Shown: in pieces, positions 1 through 10,802 of the stretch | How the letters are laid out: the number at the start of each line of letters is the position of its first letter | Numbering within the stretch: the first letter of the stretch is position 1 | Assembly: GCA_002428445.1 (NCBI GenBank) | Contig: DIWJ01000044.1 | Location: 62,001-126,000, forward strand | DNA: 64,000 nt | Direction of reading: 5' to 3' | From: Syntrophaceae bacterium UBA6109 | GTDB lineage: Bacteria; Desulfobacterota; Syntrophia; Syntrophales; UBA6109 | Made by a program: the position numbers and the translations under genes | Notes under the pieces: model-generated | Databases searched by the model: none | The model's input: only the letters and a program-made list of their open reading frames with translations | What the model was told of the DNA's origin: nothing

Positions 1-400
1 CGGGGACGACGGTGACTTTTATTCCGCCTGCAACTTCACTCCCTGCAACATGACGCGGGAGGAATTGGAAACGGGCTACCGGCATCTTCTGGAAACGGTG
101 TTCGGCTACCCGCATTTCCTCAAGCGGTTCCAGAAGTTCATGGAACAAAGCGCCGCCGCCGGCCGCGCGGCGGAGAGAGAGTCGCTTTCCCTGAAAGACA
201 TCGCATCGGGGCTGCGGGTCGTACGGCATTTCCTGTTCCAGGCGGGGCACGAGTCGAGGCGGTTCTTCCTGAAGGGACTTTATGCCGGATCACGGAACGG
301 GATGCGCGGCGTGGCGGCGTTCGCGGAAACAGCGGTGTGGCTGGAGTCACACCGCTCTCACCTGCTGAAGGAAAAAGTCCCGTTGAGCCCTGAGCCGTGA
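1..400 (+). CDS. B12-binding radical SAM protein, C-terminal end (partial)
   Basis: Only the last 133 or so codons are present; the frame is open from base 2, so the gene starts outside the window. The residues before the first Met (GDDGDFYSACNFTPCN) and the following stretch GYRHLLETVFGYPHFLKRFQKF resemble the C-terminal DUF4070 region that follows the catalytic barrel in cobalamin-binding radical SAM enzymes such as the hopanoid methylase type. The same kind of C-terminal region is present in the two complete radical SAM genes at 3593 and 5119, so this is probably a third paralogue of the same local group. No catalytic residues are visible in this fragment, so family membership is inferred from the tail only. 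A strong hairpin terminator starts at its stop codon. Confidence 0.6.
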   Translation, partial: GDDGDFYSACNFTPCNMTREELETGYRHLLETVFGYPHFLKRFQKFMEQSAAAGRAAERESLSLKDIASGLRVVRHFLFQAGHESRRFFLKGLYAGSRNGMRGVAAFAETAVWLESHRSHLLKEKVPLSPEP

Positions 401-450
401 TTGCCGGTGCGTCCGCCGGCGAGATTGCGGGTCGCACCGGCAATTCTTTT
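400..450 (+). terminator. Rho-independent terminator after the radical SAM fragment
   Basis: A perfect 12-bp inverted repeat (ATTGCCGGTGCG at 400-411 and CGCACCGGCAAT at 433-444) is followed by TCTTTTC. It begins within the stop codon of the upstream gene and lies between convergent genes. Confidence 0.75.
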
Positions 451-462
451 CGAGAGCCCCAT

Positions 463-1302
463 TTACTTTTTGAGAACTTCTCGAATCTCTCCGGTCAATT
501 GTGGAATCAGCTCCGGATGCCTGTCCGTGAGGATCACGCTGATGCCGGCCTTGAGCTCGTCCATGACGAATCCCTCCTTTGGGATTCCCGTCGGACCCTT
601 CTCGCCGATGGGAGTACCATGGCACCGCAGGCAGGAGGCATTGTTGATGTAAACGGGTTTGCTGATTCTCACGACGCCATGATCCTTTTCGATGAATTCC
701 GCGTCACGCACATAGCCTGGCTCGTTGATCTTCTCCAGGGCGGCGAGCTCCCACTTGTCGGCGATGTTGAATGGCGTGCCGGCCAGATAATCGCCTTTCG
801 GGCGTGACGCCTGCTTAACATAGACTCCCGTTTTCTTCATGAAGGGGATGGTCCAGGCCTTGGTAAAGACGGCCGGAAGAAGCTTGAATTCCTTGGTCCT
901 CAAAACTCCATCGCCGTCTCTGTCGAAAGCCGTCTGGTTTCCGGCGATCCCGGAACGGCCGGCATAGACAACATGAGCCAGATACAGGACGATTTGCCTT
1001 TCATCGGTTGTCTGGAAATCGCTCTTGATATTGCGCTGGGCAAGCTGTTTGGCAAATCCGTTCTCGATACTCTGCACGAATTTGGAGGGCGTCAGACGGT
1101 CGCTCTTGAACGTGCCGTCGGCATTCCTGTTGATTTCCGATTGCCTGGACTCGATCACCTCCCGCATGCACGTGTAGGCTTCCGACAGATAAAACGCCGC
1201 ATTCCTGCTCTTCGCAGGAATGCCGGCGGCCTGTGCCGCCGCACAATTCACTGCTGTGCTGAAGACGGCGAGACAGAAGACCGATACCAGCAATTTTTTC
1301 AT
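463..1302 (-). CDS. Tll0287-like (DUF3365) exported haem protein with an EF-hand loop
   Basis: 279 residues from the chosen ATG at 1302, which has a strong ribosome site (AAAGGGGGAC) just upstream; an ATG nine codons earlier lacks one. Residues 1-26 form a Sec signal peptide. The C-terminal part carries a c-type haem site CLRCH at residues 224-228 followed by GTP and is typical of the DUF3365/Tll0287-like family, periplasmic haem sensor-like domains. Residues 127-138 (DRDGDGVLRTKE) match a canonical EF-hand calcium loop, with Asp at positions 1, 3 and 5, Gly at 6, a hydrophobic residue at 8 and Glu at 12. I do not know this loop as a family feature. The protein probably acts in the periplasm as a redox or signal-binding haem protein; its partner is unknown. 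It stands alone and converges on the radical SAM fragment. Confidence 0.75.
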   Translation of the reverse strand: MKKLLVSVFCLAVFSTAVNCAAAQAAGIPAKSRNAAFYLSEAYTCMREVIESRQSEINRNADGTFKSDRLTPSKFVQSIENGFAKQLAQRNIKSDFQTTDERQIVLYLAHVVYAGRSGIAGNQTAFDRDGDGVLRTKEFKLLPAVFTKAWTIPFMKKTGVYVKQASRPKGDYLAGTPFNIADKWELAALEKINEPGYVRDAEFIEKDHGVVRISKPVYINNASCLRCHGTPIGEKGPTGIPKEGFVMDELKAGISVILTDRHPELIPQLTGEIREVLKK

Positions 1303-1735
1303 AAGTCCCCCTTTCTTATTGAAGATCATGAAATCACCAGAGAATTTCCTCCGATTCCGGAGCCATGGATGATTTCATGTCAATCTTGGGCTATCTCTGG
1401 AGTGCTGAAATTTCCATCCCGCCTGCTGCCGGAAGCGGGCGGTGAAATTCGGGAAATGCAATCGACGGCTTTCTGCCGGATCACGAAAAGACTCGTAACG
1501 ACTTGGGCGCTATTAAGTGGCAGATATCGCTCTCGTGTCAAGAAAAATCTGGATTATTCCGGTCAAAGGACTTCTCGAATTTCGGGATGCGGGGGCCGGC
1601 GGGAGTTTTTCCTGCGCGGGTTTCCTTCCGATCAATAAGCGTTCTATAAATCAGTTGACTTCTTTATCTATCGATGTCAATTTATTGCGCATATTTATGA
1701 CACAGCCAAATGCGCATGGTGCGTGAGGTGCGGCC
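1303..1735. other. Non-coding gap between divergent genes, with an inverted repeat
   Basis: About 430 bases without a convincing gene. A 9-bp perfect inverted repeat (ATGAAATCA at 1328-1336, TGATTTCAT at 1370-1378) encloses a smaller hairpin (CTCCG/CGGAG), placing a possible structured leader ahead of the haem-protein gene on the minus strand. A -35-like TTGACT at 1655-1660 precedes an AT-rich stretch that could drive the lipoprotein gene at 1736, but I see no clear -10 at proper spacing. Confidence 0.4.
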
Positions 1736-2650
1736 ATGAAAATGAAACGACTTTCGCTTATCTTGTTGGGCTGCCTGATTCCGCTTGTATTTCTGCTGTA
1801 TCCGACGGGCTACCTGATCCTGACGGGATGCGCGGAGACCCAGCATTATGAGCCGCAGTACAGTCCAATTCCCGATTACACTCGCGACCTGTTCTCGTTC
1901 CCCAAGTTCGTTCTTCCAATGGCCAAGCCTCCCGGCAGCGTGAACCTGACGGTGGTGAACATCATCCCCCAGTATAAAGACACGCTCACCCAGGAATATG
2001 CGGGCGGGGCCAAGATGTCGGCCGGCGGGGTGATGACGAAAAGCATGCTCAACGTCTTCAAGAGTTTTGCCGGGAGCGCGGGCGAGGACATCGAGGCGCA
2101 GCTCGTGGCAAAGGGCATGACGACGAAGGGGCCCCTTGACATGTCGGAAGTGACCTATACCGACAAAAAAGGCTCTGACCTTACGGTTGTGATCCATGTC
2201 ATCCTGGACATCCAGTACACGGACCCGAAGTATGTTCGCCAGAGCTCGTTCGTGGGCGGGAAGCAGGGAAAGGTCTATACCGGCAACATGTCGGTGGGCA
2301 TCAAGGTCTTCTACTACATGCTCGAACCGCTGTCCGAGGAGAAGATGTGGATCAAGAAACTGGACCTCGGAGTGCAGGAGTCGGATTACGAAATGGCCAA
2401 GGAACAGGAACAGTATGTCAGCGGGACGCATTTCGTGAGCGACGGTTGCGGAGGAGGATACAATCAGACCACCTACGGCTGGAGGGACACGAATACGTTC
2501 GTTTATGATTCGCGCACCAAGATCTTCTCGGACGTCCTGAAAGAGGCGTATCCCAAGATCATGAAGACCGCATGGTCCTATTTTGACACCGACGAGATGC
2601 TGAACCTGAAGATGAAATCCCAGGAAATCAGGGAGAGAAAGAGGTACTGA
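1736..2650 (+). CDS. HpaA-like outer-membrane lipoprotein (putative)
   Basis: 304 residues. An uncleaved or lipoprotein-type signal (MKMKRLSLILLG...) ends in the lipobox LTGC, making Cys32 the likely lipidated residue. The body does not match a family I recognise with certainty. Its layout resembles HpaA-type lipoproteins (neuraminyllactose-binding haemagglutinin family): a beta strand with a PQYKD...LTQEY-like segment, a region GEDIEAQLVAKGM, an EP(L/M)S-type strand (MLEPLSEEKMW) and a lysine-rich C-terminal helix ending KSQEIRERKRY. A cysteine- and glycine-rich loop (DGCGGGY) lies near residue 240. HpaA is best known from Helicobacter as a surface lipoprotein; a role in surface attachment or envelope structure here is inference. 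It is followed by a degenerate copy of the dispersed repeat. Confidence 0.55.
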   Translation: MKMKRLSLILLGCLIPLVFLLYPTGYLILTGCAETQHYEPQYSPIPDYTRDLFSFPKFVLPMAKPPGSVNLTVVNIIPQYKDTLTQEYAGGAKMSAGGVMTKSMLNVFKSFAGSAGEDIEAQLVAKGMTTKGPLDMSEVTYTDKKGSDLTVVIHVILDIQYTDPKYVRQSSFVGGKQGKVYTGNMSVGIKVFYYMLEPLSEEKMWIKKLDLGVQESDYEMAKEQEQYVSGTHFVSDGCGGGYNQTTYGWRDTNTFVYDSRTKIFSDVLKEAYPKIMKTAWSYFDTDEMLNLKMKSQEIRERKRY

Positions 2651-2658
2651 AATCCTCG

Positions 2659-2738
2659 AAATCCGGCAGCGAGCACGTTACCGGCAACTTGCTACGGGGA
2701 AACGAGCGAATACTTAACGGTATATTCCTTAAGGATTG
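2659..2738 (+). repeat. Dispersed repeat family 1, copy A (degenerate)
   Basis: Starts with AATCCGGCAGCGAGC and continues in register with the consensus through ACGAGCGAAT (2702-2711); a later piece TTCCTTAAGGATTG corresponds to the consensus TTCCTTGGGGATCG. The first hairpin has decayed. The copy runs up to the start of the Lgt-like gene. Confidence 0.6.
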
Positions 2739-2750
2739 CTGCCCACAAAC

Positions 2751-3596
2751 ATGTTGCCATTCATTTCTATCGGCGGTTTCGAAATTTCCATATGGCGGAT
2801 TGTTGCTCTATCGGGTGTCGTTTTCTGCTGGATCCTTGTTCTGATACGCGCACAGGAGCTGAAATATTCCCTGAATGCCATTTCCCTGTGGTTGTTGTTT
2901 GGATTGCCGGTCGGCACCTTAGGCGGGCATTTTTTTAATTCGTGGATCCCCGACCTGGCTGGCGCCAGCAGCGCTGTGTACTCTTTTGCCGGCCTCACCG
3001 TGATCGGGAGCATCCTTTCATGCCTGCTCTTCAGTTTTTTTTATGCCAAGTACGTCATGAAGATCCCGCCGATACAGCTGCTCGATGCAGTTGCATTTGC
3101 CTTTCCTTTTTCCATTCTTATCGGCCGCATAGGATGCCTCTTGAACGGCTGCTGTTACGGGAAGATCGCTCCTCTCTCCGTCAAACATTCGGTGCTTTCG
3201 CTTGGGACGCTGCCCGTCGGTTTCTACGTGGAGCCTACGAGCGCCTGGCGCGATTATATCGGCGTGTCTCATGACAGCGCGGCATGGAATCTCCCGCTGC
3301 TCCTGATGATCAACGCATTGCTCGCATTGATCGTTGCGGAGAGGCTGTTCCGCAACCGGGTGGAATGGAACCTCTATCCGGGGACGGTCTTTGCCGCAAC
3401 CGGTACGATGTATGCCGGCGGGCGTTTCTTCGTAGAGTTTGCAAGGAAGGAGGATGCCATCAACAACAGTCTGTTCAATCCCTGGCAGCTGGCGCTTCTG
3501 CTTCTTTTTTTCGTCTCTTTCCTCTGGCTTTGCACAAGCCTTCATAGCCGCTCTCAGAATCTATCCGTGGACTTACCGAAGGAGGGATTGTCATGA
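2751..3596 (+). CDS. Lgt-like (prolipoprotein diacylglyceryl transferase family) membrane protein
   Basis: About 281 residues with some seven hydrophobic helices. Two family signatures are present: GRIGCLLNGCCYG near residue 125, containing the conserved Arg of the Lgt GRxGN signature, and GGRFFVEFARKED near residue 225. The conserved His-Gly-Gly of canonical Lgt (HGGL) is replaced by Ala-Gly-Leu in SFAGLTVIGS, so this is probably not the housekeeping lipoprotein enzyme but a divergent paralogue acting on some lipid or phosphatidylglycerol-derived group. An in-frame TTG at 2736 directly abuts AAGGA and is too close to use it; ATG 2751 is preferred but its ribosome site is weak. The stop overlaps the start of the next radical SAM gene (ATGA), so the two are translationally coupled. 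Confidence 0.7.
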   Translation: MLPFISIGGFEISIWRIVALSGVVFCWILVLIRAQELKYSLNAISLWLLFGLPVGTLGGHFFNSWIPDLAGASSAVYSFAGLTVIGSILSCLLFSFFYAKYVMKIPPIQLLDAVAFAFPFSILIGRIGCLLNGCCYGKIAPLSVKHSVLSLGTLPVGFYVEPTSAWRDYIGVSHDSAAWNLPLLLMINALLALIVAERLFRNRVEWNLYPGTVFAATGTMYAGGRFFVEFARKEDAINNSLFNPWQLALLLLFFVSFLWLCTSLHSRSQNLSVDLPKEGLS

Positions 3597-5122
3597 AAGT
3601 ATCGTTTATCAACCCCCTGCATCACCCGCATTCAATGAACTTTCTCCACTGCCTGGACATTGTGGGCGTCAAGTACTCGCACATGCCGCTGTCTCTTCCC
3701 ACCTTGGCGGCCCTGACGCCGCCGGATTGGGCGGTCGAGCTGATCGACGAGAACGTCGAGCCGGTGAACCTTGAGACCGATGCCGATATTATCGCACTGA
3801 CAGGGTCCGTAGCCCAGCGGCTGCGCGTGTTCGAACTGGCGGACGATTTCAGGAAACGCAAGAAACTCGTAGTGCTCGGCGGCCCGATCACCTTTGATAT
3901 GCTGGAAGAATGCAAAGCACATGCGGATGTGGTTTTTATCGGAGAGGGCGAATACACGTGGCCGGCGTTCATCGAGGATTTCAAGAAGGGAAGTTGGAAG
4001 AATCTCTACCACCAGCAAGAGTGGATCGATATGAAGGACTCTCCGGTTCCTCTTTTTCATCTGCTGAAACCGGGCCAGTATGCAAGCGGCTGCATCCAGG
4101 TGACGCGGGGTTGTCCTTATCGGTGCGATTTCTGCGATATCCCGGTGAAGTACGGAAGCGGTCCCCGCTCGAAGCAGATCGACCAGGTCCTGAAGGAGAT
4201 ACGGATTCTTTCGGAAATCGGGTATGACTCGGCATTTATCGTCGACGACAATTTTGCCGGGGACAAGGCTTATGCCAAGGCGCTGCTGAAGGCCATCGCC
4301 GCGCTGCTTCCGTCGCTTCCGACCCGGATGTATTTTTACACGCAGGCAACCCTGGACGTGGCGGCCGACGACGAGCTGCTGGAATTGCTCCGGGCCGCGG
4401 CCTTTATCCGCCTGTTCATCGGCATCGAAACCGGAGACCAGGCCAGGTTGAGCGAACTGAACAAGAAACATCACACGGAGATCGACATCAAGGGCGCCTG
4501 TGAAAAGATCCGCTCCTACGGTATCACGGTGTGGGGCGGCATCATGTTCGGCCTTGAGGGCGACGACCTCTCGTCGTTCGACAAGCTGGTGCAATTCATC
4601 CTGGAAGCCAACTTCATCCCCGTGCAGGTGGGGCTGCTGCAGGCGGTTCCGGGAACAGCGCTGTACCGCCGGGCCGTCGAAGCGAATCGATTTGTGCGGT
4701 TCCCCTCTCTCTACGGTGTGACCGCCCTCAGCGAGAATGACATCCCGAAGGCGACCAACCTGGTCTCCCAGAAGATGAAGGAAGCGGAACTGGCGAGAAA
4801 TTTCGCCCGCGTCCTGAGAGCGATGTATTCCCCCGAGGTTTTCAAGATCAAGATGGTTCAATACCTCTCCACCAATACGAGGAGCATGATGAATTCCCTG
4901 CCGACCATCAATCGGAAGGCCGTCATGGTCCTGGTCCGTTTGTTCTCATACTTTCTGTTCAAGGCGGATCCGGAGACGCGGAAGATGTTCTTCCAGGTTC
5001 TCGGCGCAATGGCCTCCCATCGGTTCCGGCATCTGGATGAATCTTTCTTCCACCTCCTGGCATACAAGCATCTTCGCGCGCACTATTACCGGATCGCGGA
5101 TATCATCGAAGCGAAGACATGA
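3593..5122 (+). CDS. Cobalamin-binding radical SAM protein (DUF4070 type)
   Basis: 509 residues. Residues 1-140 form a B12-binding Rossmann-like domain (INPL..., DADIIALTGS, VVLGGP, DVVFIGEGEYTWP). The radical SAM barrel carries the 4Fe-4S motif CPYRCDFC, Cys174, Cys178 and Cys181, followed by the substrate/SAM segments FIVDDNFAG, FIGIETG and WGGIMFGLEGDD. The C-terminal 150 residues are DUF4070-like. Enzymes of this architecture transfer methyl groups from methylcobalamin or perform radical rearrangements on lipids and other small molecules; hopanoid C-2 methylase is the best known relative. The substrate here is unknown. ATGA overlaps join it to the Lgt-like gene upstream and to the paralogue downstream, so the three probably form one operon. 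Confidence 0.85.
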   Translation: MKVSFINPLHHPHSMNFLHCLDIVGVKYSHMPLSLPTLAALTPPDWAVELIDENVEPVNLETDADIIALTGSVAQRLRVFELADDFRKRKKLVVLGGPITFDMLEECKAHADVVFIGEGEYTWPAFIEDFKKGSWKNLYHQQEWIDMKDSPVPLFHLLKPGQYASGCIQVTRGCPYRCDFCDIPVKYGSGPRSKQIDQVLKEIRILSEIGYDSAFIVDDNFAGDKAYAKALLKAIAALLPSLPTRMYFYTQATLDVAADDELLELLRAAAFIRLFIGIETGDQARLSELNKKHHTEIDIKGACEKIRSYGITVWGGIMFGLEGDDLSSFDKLVQFILEANFIPVQVGLLQAVPGTALYRRAVEANRFVRFPSLYGVTALSENDIPKATNLVSQKMKEAELARNFARVLRAMYSPEVFKIKMVQYLSTNTRSMMNSLPTINRKAVMVLVRLFSYFLFKADPETRKMFFQVLGAMASHRFRHLDESFFHLLAYKHLRAHYYRIADIIEAKT

Positions 5123-6650
5123 AGATATTGCTGGTCAATCCGCGATTTCCGTTGTCGCTTTGGGATTATTCCCACTGCAGAGATATCGCCGGAGACTCTT
5201 TCCCTTTCCCGCCCCTCTCGCTGGCCACCGTGGCCGCCCTGACTCCCCGGGGACACGAGGTCGCCATCTGTGATGAAAATGTCTGCGCCGTGGATTTCGA
5301 CACGGATGCGGACGTCATCGGCATCACCGGCTACTCTCCTCAAAAAGACCGCGTGTACGAACTGGCTGACGAATTCCGCAAGAAGGGGAAAATGGTGGTC
5401 ATCGGCGGGCCTCTCGTCGAACGTTCAAATCTCGGGGAGTGCGCGGGGCATGCCGATGTCGTTTTTCTCGGGGAGGCGGAATATACCTGGCCGGCCTTTA
5501 TTCGCGATATCCGGTTGAAAGCCGTCAGGCCTGTTTATGCGCAGGTCGAGCTCGTCGATCTGTCCGATTCTCCGGCGCCGCGGTTTGATTTGCTGAAGTT
5601 GGGGGCATACTCTTCGGCGATCATTGAAACGTCGCGCGGCTGCCCCCATTCGTGCGAGTTTTGCGAAATTCCGGTTCGGCTGGGCAGAAAATCCCGGACA
5701 AAATCATCGGACCAGGTGATGGCGGAGATTCGCCAACTCTATGCGCTGGGTGTCGATTCGATCTTTATTATCGATGACAACTTTCTCGGCAATCGATCGA
5801 GGGCGGCGATGCTCATCACCCGGATTCAGCAGTTTGTCCGGTCGATCGATTATCGGCTTTCTTTCAGCTGTCAATTTACCATTAATGTGGCGCAGGACGA
5901 AAATATCCTTTGTCTGCTTCGCGAAGCCAATTTCAAGCGCGTTTTCATCGGGATCGAAACCCCCCGGCAGTCGACGCTGGCGATGGCGAAGAAGGGACAG
6001 AACACGCAGATCGATCTCCTGGATGCCGTTCGCAGGGTCCAGGCACACAATATCATCGTCTGGGGGGCGTTCATCGTCGGATTTGACGATGATGACCTGG
6101 ACATTTTCAAGGAACAGCTGGATTTTATTCAAGCATCATCCATCCCCATAGCGATGGTCGGAATTCTGCAGGCCTTGCCCGGCACGCCCCTTCATGAGCG
6201 CGTAAAGCGGGAGGGACGATTAAAAGACGATGCGGCCGGCGGCATCAGGGGGCCGGCCAGTCTGCTGACCTCCTCGAATATCAAACCGCTGCACATGACC
6301 GATGAAGAGCTTGCAAACGGCTTCCGATACCTTGTGACGAGCCTGTACCGTTATGACAATTTCGCCGAGCGTCTGATCCATGCAGTCCGGCTGGGGAAGA
6401 ATGGTCGGAGCAAAGGCAGCACACAAGTCCGCATGACGGAGTTGCGGGTATTGCGCCGGCTTTTTCGCTACTATCTGCTCACGGCCGATTTTCGGCGGAT
6501 GTTCATGTTTCTGAGGGTGGTCATTCAGACGCTCCTTCATAATCCCCGATACCTGGGAACCGTCTTCATGCACCTCATCGTTTACAAGCATGTGAAACTG
6601 TTTTACGAGGAATGCACGTCGGCAATCCCTCCCTGCAGTTGTCACTTTGG

Positions 6651-8558
<1,908 letters not shown>

Positions 8559-8623
8559 ATCATCCCGTTTCCCGGCGGTTCATGGACAGACAAATCCGGC
8601 GTCCGCTCAACCAGTTCTTTTCT

Positions 8624-10441
8624 TTACGCTCCCCGTTTTTCCGCACCCTGCACATGCTGCCGTATCTCGGCAAGAAATGGATCTCCGTAGCGTTTGAGCT
8701 TATGGGCTCCAACGCCGTGGACGTTCAGAAATGCCTCGTCATCGGTGGGAAGCCCGGCGGACATCCCCGCCAGGGATTTGTCGCTGAAGATGACGAAGGG
8801 CGGCACGCCGGCGGCATCGGCCAGCCTCTTCCGCAGATCCCGGAGTTTCCCGAAGAGTTCCTCGTCGTATTCCGCATCGCCGTCCCCGCGGCGGGGCGAT
8901 TTCGATACGCCGGCAGGCGTTACGCGGGGAGCCGCCATGGTCAGGTTCCGCTCCCCCCGCAGGACTGGCCGTGCCGCCTCAGTCAGGGTGAGGACCGAAT
9001 AATTGCCCACATCCTGCCGGAGAAAACCCCCGTAGACGAGATGGTGGAGAAGCCCGCCCCAGTACTCCTGGCTCTTGTCGGCGCCGATGCCGTACGTGGA
9101 AAGACCCTCGTGGCCCAGTTGCAGGATCCGCTCTTTCTTGGAGCCGCGCAGAACATCGATCACATGGCCCATGCCGAAACGCTGGCCCACCCGATAGACG
9201 CAGGACAGGGCCTTCCGGGCATCTTCCGTCACATCGACCATTTGCGGCGGGTGGAGGCAGACGTCGCAGTTGCCGCAATCTTCCTCCATGCGTTCATCGA
9301 AATATCCCAGGAGGATCCGGCGGCGGCAGCTCGATGCCTCGGCGAAGGCGACCATGGCGTTGAGCTTGTGAAGCTCGATCCGCTTCCGCTCGGGATTGTG
9401 CGTATTCTCGATCAGGCTGCGGGCAACGGCGATATCGCCGTAACCGAAGAGGAGCAGGGCCTCCGCCGCCAGGCCGTCGCGGCCGGCGCGGCCCGTTTCC
9501 TGGTAGTAGCTTTCGATGTTTTTCGGGATGTCGTAATGGACGACGAACCGGATGTTGGATTTGTCGATCCCCATGCCGAAGGCCACGGTCGCGACCATGA
9601 TCCGGACGTCGTCCCGCAGGAAATCGTCCTGCACCTTCTGTCTCTGCGCCGTGGGCAGACCTGCATGATAGGGTGCCGCATGAAAACCGGCCGACTTCAG
9701 TTTTGCCGCCAGGCCGTCCACCCTCTTGCGGCTCAGACAGTAAACGATGCCGGCCTCGCCGGGGCGGCTTTTCAGAAAGTCCGTGAGCTGCGAAAAGGGT
9801 TTGATCTTGTCGAAAACGGTGTAGCGGATATTGGGGCGGTCGAAGCTCGCGACATAGCACCGGGCCTCCCCGAGGTGGAGCCGGTCCAGGATGTCCCGGC
9901 GGGTATGGGCTTCGGCCGTCGCCGTCAGGGCAATCATCGGTACCCCGGGGAAGGCCCTGCGCAGGCGGCCAAGCTGGCTGTATTCGGGCCGGAAATCATG
10001 GCCCCACTGGGAAATGCAGTGGGCCTCGTCGATGGCGAACAGGGAGATGGGGATATCCTTGAGACGCTGGATGAAATCGTCGCCGGTCAATCGTTCCGGG
10101 GCGATGTAGAGGAGGTCCAGTTCCCCGGCATGGAGCATCGCCAGAACCCGGCGGGCCTCGCCGCTCTTCAGCGAGGAATTGTAAAAGGCCGCCCTCACTC
10201 CGCAGGCCTGGAGCGCATCGACCTGGTCCTTCATCAGGGAGATGAGGGGGGAAACGACGATCCCGACGCCCGGGCGGTGAAGGGCGGGGATCTGATAACA
10301 TAGAGATTTTCCGCCTCCCGTCGGCATGAGGACAAAGGCGTCCTCGCCTTGGATGAGTCCCTCGATAATCTCCTGCTGCCGGGGCCGATAGGTTTCGTAC
10401 CCGAAGATTTTTTTAAGACTCTTCAGCGGGTTGCCGGTCAT
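8624..10441 (-). CDS. recQ: ATP-dependent DNA helicase RecQ
   Basis: 605 residues from ATG 10441, chosen because GGAG lies five bases upstream; a TTG ten codons earlier is weaker. Superfamily 2 helicase motifs are in order: Walker A TGGGKS at 41-46, DEAH box in FAIDEAHCISQWGHDFRPEY, SAT-type motif LTATAEAH, and motif VI QETGRAGRDG. The RQC zinc site shows Cys residues in SSCRRRILLGYF and CGNCDVC. A C-terminal HRDC domain (LRDLRKRLADAAGVPPFVIFSD onward) completes the standard 600-residue RecQ layout. It unwinds 3-prime-tailed DNA in recombination and fork repair. uup follows 65 bp downstream. Confidence 0.93.
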   Translation of the reverse strand: MTGNPLKSLKKIFGYETYRPRQQEIIEGLIQGEDAFVLMPTGGGKSLCYQIPALHRPGVGIVVSPLISLMKDQVDALQACGVRAAFYNSSLKSGEARRVLAMLHAGELDLLYIAPERLTGDDFIQRLKDIPISLFAIDEAHCISQWGHDFRPEYSQLGRLRRAFPGVPMIALTATAEAHTRRDILDRLHLGEARCYVASFDRPNIRYTVFDKIKPFSQLTDFLKSRPGEAGIVYCLSRKRVDGLAAKLKSAGFHAAPYHAGLPTAQRQKVQDDFLRDDVRIMVATVAFGMGIDKSNIRFVVHYDIPKNIESYYQETGRAGRDGLAAEALLLFGYGDIAVARSLIENTHNPERKRIELHKLNAMVAFAEASSCRRRILLGYFDERMEEDCGNCDVCLHPPQMVDVTEDARKALSCVYRVGQRFGMGHVIDVLRGSKKERILQLGHEGLSTYGIGADKSQEYWGGLLHHLVYGGFLRQDVGNYSVLTLTEAARPVLRGERNLTMAAPRVTPAGVSKSPRRGDGDAEYDEELFGKLRDLRKRLADAAGVPPFVIFSDKSLAGMSAGLPTDDEAFLNVHGVGAHKLKRYGDPFLAEIRQHVQGAEKRGA

Positions 10442-10695
10442 GGAACTCCATTCCAGTCTTGTTTCCTGCAATCGAAGATGCCGCCGTCACGGCTCGATCT
10501 TGCCTTTCCGTTCAACGAAACCCAAGGGCGGGAGGGATGGACTCAAGAAAAAGCCAAGGCGCATGTTCGTTCGGACAGACGGGTTCTTAACGTTTTTTCA
10601 CGTCGGTGTCTACAAGTGGATTTTCCTGCAGGCGTTCATGGATTCCTGCACCGTTTCAGAGTAATCCCGGAGCCTTTCAATTGGTCCATTGAGTA

Positions 10696-10725
10696 TTGCG
10701 GAGTTCATACAGGAATTGTGATAAT
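10696..10725 (+). promoter_or_regulatory. Candidate promoter for the WD40-caspase gene
   Basis: TTGCGG, an 18-bp spacer, then GATAAT preceded by TGT (extended -10 type). It lies about 80 bases upstream of the chosen start in the recQ divergent region. The -35 is weak. Confidence 0.35.
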
Positions 10726-10790
10726 AATGCCGTTGCATGAAAGGAAAAGAGAAATTCATCGCCGGGGGCGGACTGCGAACGATGCCGGAC

Positions 10791-10796
10791 AGGAGG
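10791..10796 (+). promoter_or_regulatory. Shine-Dalgarno AGGAGG that fixes a GTG start
   Basis: AGGAGG with a six-base spacer precedes GTG 10803. Upstream in-frame ATGs at 10737 and 10782 lack comparable sites, and the GTG start puts the lipoprotein signal directly at the N-terminus. Confidence 0.75.
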
Positions 10797-10802
10797 TCGA
10801 TC

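Noticed and set aside
8582..10303. Plus-strand open frame of 573 codons
   Set aside because: Antisense to recQ, which carries all helicase motifs.
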